Assembly (NCBI RefSeq): GCF_000422825.1
Contig: NZ_KE383929.1
Span: 558,001 to 622,000, forward strand
Reading direction: 5' to 3'
DNA: 64,000 bases
Source: Nocardioides insulae DSM 17944
Lineage (GTDB): Bacteria; Actinomycetota; Actinomycetes; Propionibacteriales; Nocardioidaceae
Part shown: in pieces, positions 44,838-52,992 of the stretch
Position numbering within the stretch: the first letter of the stretch is position 1
Layout of the letters: each line of letters starts with the position of its first letter
Program-made: the position numbers and the translations under genes
Notes under the pieces: generated by a model
The model's database searches: none
What the model saw: the letters and a program-made list of their open reading frames with translations, nothing else
Told to the model about the DNA's origin: nothing

Positions 44838-46976
44838 TCAGTCGGCCAGGTAGGACACCACCACGGACGGCCGCGGGAAGTCATCGGTGTGCGGCCAGGT
44901 GCTGTACGGCGAGGCGAAGGTCGAGTCGTCGCTCTCCCCCGGGTGCTGGACGGCGACGAACAGAGACCGGTCGTCGTCGGCGACGAGCGGGCCGCAGGCC
45001 TCCGCACCGCGGGGGACCGTCACCATCTGCTCGACCCGGCCCCGGTCGCGACCGCTGAGCGGGACCCGGAAGACGCCGTCGTTCGATCCCAGCACATTGC
45101 CGTCGGTGGAGATCCAGATGTTGCCCGCCTCGTCGAAGGCGACGTTGTCGGGGCAGCTGATCGGACTCACCTTCGACTTGTCGTAGCCGGCGAAGTAGGT
45201 CTCGGGGGCTTCCGGGTCACCGCACACCAGGAACAGGTCCCAGGTGAACCTGTCGGAGGCATGGTCACCCCGATGGGGGGTCATCTCGAGCACGTACCCG
45301 TTGCGGTTGCCACTGGCCGCCGTCAGCGGGGCGCCGAGCTGGGAGCGCACCATCGAGGAGGCCAGGGGGTTGGCCTCGTCGGGCTCCATCCCCGCCTGGC
45401 CGCGGTTGGAGTTGTTGGTCAGGGCCGCATAGACCTTGCCGTTCCACGGGTTCGGCTCGACGTCCTCGGGGCGATCCATCCGGGTCGGGGCGACCTTGTC
45501 AGCGGCGAGGCGGGTGAAGACCAGCACCTCTTCCAGGCTCATCCCGGGGACGTAGCTGCGCCGGTGGGTGGCCAGCCGGATCCACTCCCCCGTGCCGTCG
45601 TGGACGCCGTCCTCGGTGCCGTCACCGGTGAGCCGCGCGACGTACAGGGTGCCCTCGGTGAGGAGCAGCTTGTTGTGCCGGCGGGCCCAGGGGCTGTCCG
45701 AGGGGAGGTAGCGCTCCTGGGAGACGAACTTGTACAGGTAGTCCCCGCGCTCGTCGTCGCCCATGTAGGCCACCACGCGACGGTCGTCGTTGACGATCAC
45801 ATTGGCACCCTCGTGCTTGAACCGCCCCAGCATGGTGTGCTTCACCGGGGTCGAGTGCGGGTCGAGCGGATCGATCTCCACGACCCAGCCGAACCGGTGC
45901 GCCTCGTGCGGCTCGGTCGCCAGGTCGAACCGCGGGTCGCTGGCCGCCCAGTTGCGAGCGGCCCCGCCGGTCGCGGAGATCCCGTAGCGCGCGTACTCGG
46001 TGGCGTACTGGGCGGGGACTGTGCCGGTCGAGGAGGAGAAGTACTGGTTGAAGTTCTCCTCGCCGGAGAGCACCGTGCCCCAGGGCGTGGAGCCACCGGC
46101 ACAGTTGTTGAAGGTGCCGAGCACGGTGCGCCCGCGCCGGTCGGCCGAGGTCCGCACCAGGTCGTGGCCGGCCACCGGGCCGGTGAAGGCGAACTCGGTG
46201 GCGTCGTGGAACCGCCGGTTGTGCCTGGTACGCCGGGGCGAGACCGGTCGCCACGAGCCCGGCGTACGGCCGCGCTCCAGGGTGACCACGGACATGCCGT
46301 GGCTGGCCATCGCGATCCGGCGGATGTCGTCCTCGGAGTAGGTGTCGGCGGGGAACATCAGTTCCTCGTTGGTGTACTCGTGATTGACGACCAGCAGGGC
46401 GCGAGTGCCGGGCCGGTCGCCGGAGTCCAGCGGGATCAGGCCGACGTAGTCGCAGTTGTAGCCGAACTGGGCGCGCGCCGACGCGACGCTCTGCCGGTGG
46501 GGGTCGAACTGGGTGGCACCCGGGACCACGGGGTCGCCCCATCGCATCACGACCTCCGACTCGAGCCCCTTCGGGACGGTGAAGGCGTCGCGGACGTTGG
46601 GCGCCACCGGCTCCACGTCCACCCGGCCGAGGCCACCGCCGCGCGAACCGTGACCGTTGCCGTGACCCGGGCCGCGACCCGGGCCGTGACCCGGGCCGGG
46701 ACCATTGCCGTGACCCCTGCCGGGTCCCGCCACTGCCGGGCCGGCGATCAGGCCGGCCAGCACCAGGGCCCCGCCGCCGACGGCGGCACCCTTGACCAGG
46801 GAACGGCGCTGCAGCGCCGTGTTGACGACGTCGCGGACGTGCGGGTGCTCGGAGCGGTTGGGCTCCGGGTGATCACACGCGTTGCCGCACCGGTAGAAGC
46901 AGGTCGCATAACTGCGCGAGCCATGTCGGGTCACGGGGAACAGCGGCAGGGAGCGACGCTCGGGGGCGGTCGTCAT
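44838..46976 (-). CDS. phoX: PhoX-family (DUF839) Tat-exported phosphatase
   Basis: 712 residues from ATG 46976. A Tat-like motif ALQRRSLVKGAAVGGGALVL is about 60 residues in, after a His/Cys-containing N-region, followed by a Gly/His/Pro/Arg low-complexity linker. The mature part is PhoX: NHEYTNEELMFPADTYSEDD, GTFNNCAGGSTPWGTVLSGE, DPLDPHSTPVKHTMLGRFKH, CPDNVAFDEAGNIWISTDGN. PhoX is a Ca/Fe enzyme releasing phosphate from many phosphomonoesters outside the cell. The unusually long leader before the twin-arginine is a family feature in actinobacteria. Confidence 0.93.
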   Translation of the reverse strand: MTTAPERRSLPLFPVTRHGSRSYATCFYRCGNACDHPEPNRSEHPHVRDVVNTALQRRSLVKGAAVGGGALVLAGLIAGPAVAGPGRGHGNGPGPGHGPGRGPGHGNGHGSRGGGLGRVDVEPVAPNVRDAFTVPKGLESEVVMRWGDPVVPGATQFDPHRQSVASARAQFGYNCDYVGLIPLDSGDRPGTRALLVVNHEYTNEELMFPADTYSEDDIRRIAMASHGMSVVTLERGRTPGSWRPVSPRRTRHNRRFHDATEFAFTGPVAGHDLVRTSADRRGRTVLGTFNNCAGGSTPWGTVLSGEENFNQYFSSSTGTVPAQYATEYARYGISATGGAARNWAASDPRFDLATEPHEAHRFGWVVEIDPLDPHSTPVKHTMLGRFKHEGANVIVNDDRRVVAYMGDDERGDYLYKFVSQERYLPSDSPWARRHNKLLLTEGTLYVARLTGDGTEDGVHDGTGEWIRLATHRRSYVPGMSLEEVLVFTRLAADKVAPTRMDRPEDVEPNPWNGKVYAALTNNSNRGQAGMEPDEANPLASSMVRSQLGAPLTAASGNRNGYVLEMTPHRGDHASDRFTWDLFLVCGDPEAPETYFAGYDKSKVSPISCPDNVAFDEAGNIWISTDGNVLGSNDGVFRVPLSGRDRGRVEQMVTVPRGAEACGPLVADDDRSLFVAVQHPGESDDSTFASPYSTWPHTDDFPRPSVVVSYLAD

Positions 46977-47101
46977 CGGGGCCTCTCTCGTTGTATCGGG
47001 GATGGACCGGCACGGTCCGGTCCGTCCGGAAGGTAGGGGTCGCGATCGCAACGGATGCGAGCCCCGGATGACGACGGGGTGAACGTCTCTCGACCAACTG
47101 A

Positions 47102-47128
47102 GGACCGACCTCCCCTCGAGGTCGGTCC
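47102..47128. promoter_or_regulatory. 11-bp perfect inverted repeat between phoX and the MFS gene
   Basis: GGACCGACCTC (47102-47112) and GAGGTCGGTCC (47118-47128) around CCCTC. It lies between two divergent genes, immediately before the MFS -35, so it is more likely a regulatory site than a terminator. Confidence 0.5.
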
Positions 47129-47130
47129 GA

Positions 47131-47160
47131 TTGGAAACTGAACCGTCCAGTCAGTACAGT
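47131..47160 (+). promoter_or_regulatory. MFS-tetR promoter with overlapping operator
   Basis: TTGGAA (47131-47136) and TACAGT (47155-47160), 18-bp spacing, start GTG 6 nt later. ACTG-N7-CAGT (47137-47151) lies between the two boxes, a position suited to a TetR-family repressor, presumably the one encoded downstream. Confidence 0.6.
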
Positions 47161-47166
47161 TTTGGG

Positions 47167-48732
47167 GTGACCGCACAGCCGACCCCGACCACCGCTCCCC
47201 CTGTACGCCGCCCGGCCCGGCGATGGGCCGGTCTCGCGGTGCTGGTCACCGCCGTACTGATGCTCGGCATCGATGCCACCGTGCTCGCCCTGGCGATCCC
47301 GGCGCTCAGCGCCGATCTCGCGCCCAGCGCCACCGAACTGCTGTGGATCGGCGACATCTACTCCTTCGCCGTCGCCGGTCTGCTGGTGACCATGGGCGCC
47401 CTCGCCGACCGGGTCGGCCGCAAACGGGTCCTGCTCGTGGGCGCCACCGGGTTCGGTCTCGCCTCGGCACTGGCCGCCTTCGCACCGACCGCCGAGACGC
47501 TGATCGCCGCCCGGTTCCTGCTCGGCGTCACCGGCGCCACCTTGATGCCCTCCACCCTCTCCCTGATCCGCAACCTCTTCCCCGAGCCCCGTGAGCGGAC
47601 CCGCGCGATCGCGATCTGGTCGGCGGCGGCGTCCGCCGGAGTCGCACTCGGGCCACTGGTCGGCGGCGTACTCATCGAGCACTTCTGGTGGGGCGCGGTG
47701 TTCCTGATCAACGTCCCGGTCGTGATCGCGCTGGTGGTCGCCGGCTGGCTGCTGCTTCCTGAGTCGCGCGACCCCCGACCGGGGCCGTTCGACCTGGTCT
47801 CCTCCGCCCTGTCGATGCTCGCCGTGGTGCCACTGGTGTTCGCCGTCAAGCACGTCGCCGACGGCGGCGCCGACCTGCTCGCACTCACGACGGCCGCGGT
47901 CGGCGTCCTGGCGGGCTGGGCGTTCATCCGGCGCCAGCGCCGGCTGCCCTCGCCGATGATCGACGTCGCCCTGTTCCGTAACGCCGCCTTCTCGGGCGCC
48001 GTCCTGGCCACCCTGATCTCGGTGTTCGCGCTGAGCGGGCTGCTCTACTTCTTCTCCCAGTACCTCCAACTGGCGCGCGGGTTCACCCCGATCCAGGCCG
48101 GACTGGCCGAACTGCCCAGTACGCTCGCGTCCCTGGCGGCGATCGCCCTGGTCGGTCTCACCCTGCGCCGGTTCGGTCTGGGCCGCTCGATCGCGACCGG
48201 CCTGGCCCTCACGTCGCTGGGGCTGCTGCTGGTCGCGGCGACCGAAGGCGCTGAGAGCTATGTGTGGCTCGCCATGGCCCTGGTCCCGCTCGGTCTGGGC
48301 GTCGGGCTGACACTGACCCTGTGCACCGACGCCGTGGTCGGGACGGCCCCGGCGCACAAGGCCGGGGCGGCCTCGGCGATCTCGGAGACCGCCTATGAGT
48401 TGGGCGTCGCACTGGGCATCGCGGTCCTCGGGTCGCTACTGTCCGTGCTCTACCGCTCCGGGCTCGCCCTGCCCGCGGGACTGCCTGCCGAGACCGGTGA
48501 TCAGGTCCGCGAGTCGCTGGCCTCCGCGGTCACCGTGCTCCCGCCGGACTCCGAACTCGTCCACACCGCCCAGGAGGCGTTCGTCCACGCCATGCAGACC
48601 ACCGCCGTCATCGCCGCTCTGCTCGCCCTCGCCGGCGCAGTGATCGCGTGGCGCACCATCCCGCGCGTCGCCGCCGCTCCCGCCGGACACGATTCCACCC
48701 TCGAGCCGCAGCCGCTCGGGAGGGGTGCCTGA
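47167..48732 (+). CDS. MFS exporter, DHA2 family (14 transmembrane)
   Basis: 521 residues from GTG 47167. About 14 hydrophobic helices. Motif A GALADRVGRKRVLLVGA, DHA2 N-terminal LMLGIDATVLALAIPALSADL and GPLVGGVLIEHFWWGAVFLINVP. Drug:H+ antiporter type; substrate unknown. It overlaps the tetR gene (TGATG), so the pair is one unit, with the operator in front. Confidence 0.92.
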   Translation: MTAQPTPTTAPPVRRPARRWAGLAVLVTAVLMLGIDATVLALAIPALSADLAPSATELLWIGDIYSFAVAGLLVTMGALADRVGRKRVLLVGATGFGLASALAAFAPTAETLIAARFLLGVTGATLMPSTLSLIRNLFPEPRERTRAIAIWSAAASAGVALGPLVGGVLIEHFWWGAVFLINVPVVIALVVAGWLLLPESRDPRPGPFDLVSSALSMLAVVPLVFAVKHVADGGADLLALTTAAVGVLAGWAFIRRQRRLPSPMIDVALFRNAAFSGAVLATLISVFALSGLLYFFSQYLQLARGFTPIQAGLAELPSTLASLAAIALVGLTLRRFGLGRSIATGLALTSLGLLLVAATEGAESYVWLAMALVPLGLGVGLTLTLCTDAVVGTAPAHKAGAASAISETAYELGVALGIAVLGSLLSVLYRSGLALPAGLPAETGDQVRESLASAVTVLPPDSELVHTAQEAFVHAMQTTAVIAALLALAGAVIAWRTIPRVAAAPAGHDSTLEPQPLGRGA

Positions 48733-49286
48733 TGGGCCGCGCCGCAGGACGTACGCCGGAGCAGACCCGCCGCCAACTGCTGGACGCCGCCGCCACCGCC
48801 GTACAGCGGCACGGACTCTCCGCCCCGCTCTCGGAGATCGCCAAGGCTGCCGGGGTGTCCAAGGGCGGCCTGATCTACCACTTCGCCAGCAAGGAGGACC
48901 TGCTGCACGCGCTCGCCGCGAACCTCCTGGAGGAGTTCCGCGAGGCGGTCCACCAGGCGATCGACCCGGCCGACCGTGCCCCGGGCCGGCTGGTCCGGGC
49001 CTACGTCCGTGCCTCGCTCGACGCCCCCGACGACGCCAGCACGGTGCGCGAGCGGATCACCCTCCAGGCGATGCTGATGACCGACCCGGCGATCGAGGAA
49101 CTCTCCCGGGCCGACACCGAGCGCTGGGAGCGGGACCTGGCCGAGGACGGGCTGGCCCCCGGCCTGATCACCCTGATCGTCGCCGCCGCCGACGGCGCGT
49201 GTACGGCCACGCTGTGGGGCGCCGACATCCGTACCGAGGCCTACGAGGAGCTCGGCGAGCGCCTCATCGCGATGACACGGGAGTGA
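48732..49286 (+). CDS. TetR-family repressor of the MFS gene
   Basis: 184 residues. TetR helix-turn-helix (RRQLLDAAATAVQRHGLSAP, EIAKAAGVSKGGLIYHFASK). Start ATG 48732 overlaps the MFS stop. Likely autoregulator and repressor of the exporter through the site at 47137-47151. The inducer is not predictable. Confidence 0.88.
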   Translation: MGRAAGRTPEQTRRQLLDAAATAVQRHGLSAPLSEIAKAAGVSKGGLIYHFASKEDLLHALAANLLEEFREAVHQAIDPADRAPGRLVRAYVRASLDAPDDASTVRERITLQAMLMTDPAIEELSRADTERWERDLAEDGLAPGLITLIVAAADGACTATLWGADIRTEAYEELGERLIAMTRE

Positions 49287-49357
49287 GGGCCGCATCCACC
49301 TTCGGGGACTCCGGCCACCCCATCGTTCGCGATCCTCGGTCCTGCTCCGCGGACTCA

Positions 49358-49363
49358 TAGGAT
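49358..49363 (+). promoter_or_regulatory. -10 (TAGGAT) of SDR gene, leaderless
   Basis: TAGGAT is 9 nt before ATG 49373; no Shine-Dalgarno. Confidence 0.45.
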
Positions 49364-49372
49364 GCAGCCGCG

Positions 49373-50866
49373 ATGACCATGACCGATGCGCCCGACCTAG
49401 CCGCGATCCCCGGGATCGATCCCGCGAAGCTCGCCATCACCCTGGAGGTGCTCGGTCAGCTGCCGGACCTGCCACCGGACCACCCCGATGTACGGACGGT
49501 GAAGCGGGCGGCGTCGTACGTGTACAAGCTGCTCAAGAAGAGCCGGCGAACCTCGATCCGCCGGGAGCGGCTCGACCACGACCGCGGGGTCACCGAGCGC
49601 ACCGCCACCGGATCGGCGATGCGGATCGACGACGAGACCGCCGGGATCCCGCTCGTCTCGCAGGCGCCGGGCGCCTTCGCAGGGGAACTGCGCAAGCCGC
49701 GGGACTGCTACATCTGCAAGCAGGAATACACCCTCGTCGACGCGTTCTACCACTGGCTGTGTCCATCGTGCGCCGCGACCAGTCATGCCAAGCGCGACCA
49801 GGGCACCGACCTGACCGGCCGGCGGGCGCTGCTCACCGGCGGGCGCGCGAAGATCGGGATGCACATCGCTCTCCGGCTGCTGCGGGACGGCGCCGAGCTG
49901 ACCATCACCACCCGGTTCCCGCGCGATGCCGCCCGCCGGTTCTCGGCGATGCCGGACAGCGCCGAGTGGTTGCACCGGCTGCGGATCGTGGGCATCGACC
50001 TGCGCGACCCGACCCAAGTTCTGGCGCTGGCCGACGAGGTGGCTGCCGGCGGCCCGCTCGACATCCTGATCAACAACGCCTGCCAGACCGTACGCCGCTC
50101 CCCCGGCGCCTACACCCACCTGCTGGAGGGCGAGTCGACCCCGCTCCCCGAGGGTGTCGCCCTGCCGGATCTGCTCACCTTCGACCGGATCAGCGAGGCC
50201 CACCCGGCGGCGCTGACCGGAGCTCTCCGGGAGGGCGGTGTCGCCGGTTCTCCTACCGCCCGGGACGCGGCCTCGCTGGCAGCCCTGGCTCTGACCGCAG
50301 GCAGCGCCTCCCTGGAGGCGCACCTGACCGGCACCGCTGTCGACGCCGGCGGCCTCCTCCCCGACGTGGCGACCTCCAACTCCTGGACCCAGGTGGTCGA
50401 CGAGGTCGATCCGCTGGAACTCCTGGAGGTGCAGTTCTGCAATGCCGTCGCGCCCTTCCTGCTGGTCTCCCGACTCCGGCCGGCGATGCGGGCCGCGGTC
50501 CGGGCCGGCCGGTCCCGTGCCTACGTCGTCAACGTCTCGGCCATGGAGGGGCAGTTCGGCCGTCGCTACAAGGGGGCGGGCCACCCGCACACCAACATGG
50601 CCAAGGCTTCCCTCAACATGCTCACCCGCACCTCCGCCGGGGAGATGTTCGAGACCGACCGGATCCTGATGACCGCGGTCGACACCGGTTGGATCACCGA
50701 CGAGCGCCCGCACCACGAGAAGCTCCGCATCGCCGCGGAGGGCTGGCACGCCCCGCTCGATCTGGTCGACGGAGCCGCCCGCGTCTACGACCCGATCGTG
50801 CGCGGCGAGGCCGGCGAGGACCTCTACGCCTGCTTCCTCAAGGACTTCGAGCCCAGCCCCTGGTGA
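49373..50866 (+). CDS. Large SDR-fold protein with N-terminal zinc knuckle and missing catalytic Tyr
   Basis: 497 residues, twice the size of a classical SDR. An N-terminal helical region is followed by a CYIC...CPSC knuckle (C112, C115, C130, C133), then the Rossmann fold with GGRAKIGMHIA (about 156-166) and NNA (234-236). The core is interrupted by about 100 extra residues (240-340). The serine (S389) and lysine (K411) of the SDR triad are present, but the tyrosine position (K-4) is T407 in HPHTNMAKASLNML. Function unknown; oxidoreductase activity would need a different acid/base. TAGGAT lies 9 nt before the start. Confidence 0.8.
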   Translation: MTMTDAPDLAAIPGIDPAKLAITLEVLGQLPDLPPDHPDVRTVKRAASYVYKLLKKSRRTSIRRERLDHDRGVTERTATGSAMRIDDETAGIPLVSQAPGAFAGELRKPRDCYICKQEYTLVDAFYHWLCPSCAATSHAKRDQGTDLTGRRALLTGGRAKIGMHIALRLLRDGAELTITTRFPRDAARRFSAMPDSAEWLHRLRIVGIDLRDPTQVLALADEVAAGGPLDILINNACQTVRRSPGAYTHLLEGESTPLPEGVALPDLLTFDRISEAHPAALTGALREGGVAGSPTARDAASLAALALTAGSASLEAHLTGTAVDAGGLLPDVATSNSWTQVVDEVDPLELLEVQFCNAVAPFLLVSRLRPAMRAAVRAGRSRAYVVNVSAMEGQFGRRYKGAGHPHTNMAKASLNMLTRTSAGEMFETDRILMTAVDTGWITDERPHHEKLRIAAEGWHAPLDLVDGAARVYDPIVRGEAGEDLYACFLKDFEPSPW

Positions 50867-50911
50867 CCCCCCTTTGGCGTCCTGTCGGTGGCGGCTGCTT
50901 CACTGACGCCC

Positions 50912-52006
50912 ATGCATGAGGCTCTCCTCCGCCCCCTCTCCCTGGGTGCCGTCGACGTCCGCAATCGGGTGTTCCTTGCTCCGCTGACCCGGATGCGCGC
51001 GACCGCGCCGGGCGACGTGCCCAACGATCTGATGCTGGACTACTACCTCCAGCGCGCCACGGCCGGGCTGGTCGTGACCGAGGCCGCCCAGATCTCCCCG
51101 CAGGGCAAGGGCTACATGGACACCCCCGGCATCTACTCCGAGGAGCAGGTGGCGGGCTGGCGCCGGATCACCGACGCGGTGCACGAGGCCGGGGGGCGGA
51201 TCGCGATCCAGCTGTGGCACGTGGGTCGGGTCTCGCACGAGTCGTTCCACGAGGGCGCAGCGCCGGTCTCGGCCAGTGCCCTGCCTTACCGCAACCGCAC
51301 CACCATCAAGGGCGAGGACGGCCGCCCCCAGCGGGCGGACTGCCCGACCCCGCGGGCCCTGGCCACCGATGAGCTCCCCGGCGTGATCGCCGACTACGCC
51401 CGCGCGACCCGGCTGGCCCGGGAGGCCGGCTTCGACCTGGTCGAGGTGCACGCCGCCCACGGCTACCTGCTGCACCAGTTCCTCAGTGCGGAGAGCAACC
51501 ACCGCACCGACGGGTACGGCGGCGGACTCGCCGGGCGGGCCCGGCTGACCTGCGAGGTCGTCGACGCGTGCGTGGCCGCCTGGTCGGCCGACCGGGTCGG
51601 CGTACGCATCTCCCCGCAGGGTGTCTTCAACGGCCTCGACGACACCGCCGGCGAGCCGATGGGACTCCATCTGGCCGCCGAGTTCGCCCGCCGCGACCTC
51701 GCCTTCCTGCACCTCTCCGAGCCGGACTGGGTGGGCGGAGCCGAGTTGGACGAGGAGTTCCGCAAGCGGCTGCGCGAGGCGTTCCCGGGCCCGATCATCG
51801 CCGCCGGGGCCTACACCCCGGAGAAGGCCGACCCGTTGCTGGCCGCGGGGCTGATCGACGCGGCCGCCTTCGGCCGGTCCTTCCTCGCCAATCCGGACCT
51901 GCCGGCGCGGATCCGCACCGGGGCGCCACTGAACACCCCTGACAAGACCACCTTCTACGGCGGCGGCGCCGAGGGATACACCGACTATCCCTTCCTGGGC
52001 GGCTGA
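50912..52006 (+). CDS. Old Yellow Enzyme-family flavin ene-reductase (NemA-like)
   Basis: 364 residues. TIM barrel with NRVFLAPLTRMRA, IQLWHVGRVSHESFHEGAAP, DLVEVHAAHGYLLHQFLS and the FMN-phosphate site AAFGRSFLANPDLPARIR. HAAHGYLLHQFLS carries the substrate-anion ligands of OYEs. It reduces activated alkenes, nitro compounds or nitrate esters with NAD(P)H. ATG 50912 lies close after the SDR gene (45 bp). Physiological substrate unknown. Confidence 0.94.
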   Translation: MHEALLRPLSLGAVDVRNRVFLAPLTRMRATAPGDVPNDLMLDYYLQRATAGLVVTEAAQISPQGKGYMDTPGIYSEEQVAGWRRITDAVHEAGGRIAIQLWHVGRVSHESFHEGAAPVSASALPYRNRTTIKGEDGRPQRADCPTPRALATDELPGVIADYARATRLAREAGFDLVEVHAAHGYLLHQFLSAESNHRTDGYGGGLAGRARLTCEVVDACVAAWSADRVGVRISPQGVFNGLDDTAGEPMGLHLAAEFARRDLAFLHLSEPDWVGGAELDEEFRKRLREAFPGPIIAAGAYTPEKADPLLAAGLIDAAAFGRSFLANPDLPARIRTGAPLNTPDKTTFYGGGAEGYTDYPFLGG

Positions 52007-52014
52007 CCGGGCTC

Positions 52015-52794
52015 CTACGACGGGAGGCTCGCCGACTCGCCCGGCCGCAGGTCGAGCAGTGCACAGTCCGGTGCCACCCGGGCCAAGGCCTTGGTGAACT
52101 CCTGGTGGGGGCGGTCCATCCAACCCTGCGGGCGCTCGCTCATGAAGGGCACGTGCAGGGTGCCCCAGTGCACCGCCAGGGCGTGCCGGGCACCGGTGAG
52201 CGCGACCGCCTCCGCCGCCTGGGCGCCGTCCATGTGCCCGCCGGAGAGTCGCGGCCCCCACCCCGAGATCGGCACGATCGCCAGGTCGAGTGGGCGTCCG
52301 AGCAGGTCCGGGATGGCCGCCATCTCGTCGTACAGGCTGGTGTCGCCGGCCGCCCACACGGTCACCGCGGGGGTCCGCACCAGATGCCCGTGCGCGTCGT
52401 TGGGCCGGTGCGGCATCGGTCGGTGGTGGTGGTCGGCACGGGTGAGACGCACCTCGACTCCGTCGCGGACCCGATGCCAGGGCTGGTCGGCCGGGCCGTC
52501 GTCGAGCCCGACCGCTCCGGCGATCCCGTGCCGCCGCAGCCAGGCCACGTTGCCGCTCCCCGTGAGGACCGGCACCCCGGGCAGTCGGCGTAGCGAGGCG
52601 AGCTCGGCATGGTCGTGGTGCAGGTGCGAGATCAGCACGGTCTCGGCTCCGCGCCAGCGCTCGGGATGGGGCAGGTCGGTACGCCGCCGCAGCGGACCGT
52701 TGTGCGCGCTCAGCAGGGGGTCGGTGATGAGCCGGACGCCGTCCAGGTCCAGTACGACGGTCGAGTGGCCCAGCCAGGTCAGCGAGATCCTCAC
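52015..52794 (-). CDS. Metallo-beta-lactamase-fold hydrolase (UlaG/NAPE-PLD-like)
   Basis: 259 residues from GTG 52794. TWLGHSTVVLDLDGVRLITD, then LISHLHHDHAELASLRRL (HLHHDH), WAAGDTSLYDEM and LAVHWGTLHVPF. This lactonase-like MBL branch resembles UlaG and YtnP types; substrate unknown. TATGGT lies 6 nt upstream of the GTG. Converges with the OYE gene, 8 bp apart. Confidence 0.85.
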   Translation of the reverse strand: MRISLTWLGHSTVVLDLDGVRLITDPLLSAHNGPLRRRTDLPHPERWRGAETVLISHLHHDHAELASLRRLPGVPVLTGSGNVAWLRRHGIAGAVGLDDGPADQPWHRVRDGVEVRLTRADHHHRPMPHRPNDAHGHLVRTPAVTVWAAGDTSLYDEMAAIPDLLGRPLDLAIVPISGWGPRLSGGHMDGAQAAEAVALTGARHALAVHWGTLHVPFMSERPQGWMDRPHQEFTKALARVAPDCALLDLRPGESASLPS

Positions 52795-52800
52795 CTCCCG

Positions 52801-52806
52801 ACCATA
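52801..52806 (-). promoter_or_regulatory. -10 (TATGGT) of MBL hydrolase gene, leaderless
   Basis: TATGGT on the minus strand lies 6 nt before GTG 52794, with no separate Shine-Dalgarno. Confidence 0.5.
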
Positions 52807-52930
52807 GGCCGCCGCGCCGGCGTGGTGGATCCGGCACGCGTGCGTCTCCGGGACCGGGCTCCCTGCTTCCTCGTCGTGGTCTCGGGCGGGGCACCGGCGC
52901 GGCGCCGGCGTGACCCCGCCCACCGCGGGT

Positions 52931-52946
52931 GTCTGGCATCCCAGAC
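52931..52946. promoter_or_regulatory. Hut operator 1 (16-bp palindrome before hutH)
   Basis: GTCTGGCATCCCAGAC: arms GTCTGG and CCAGAC around CATC, 46 bp before hutH. It matches the site before hutU at 14 of 16 bases, so the pair is probably bound by one regulator, most simply the IclR protein encoded after hutH. Confidence 0.7.
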
Positions 52947-52992
52947 GGAAGTGGGGGCTCGGATGCGGGTGAACTGGCGGGGAGACGAAACG

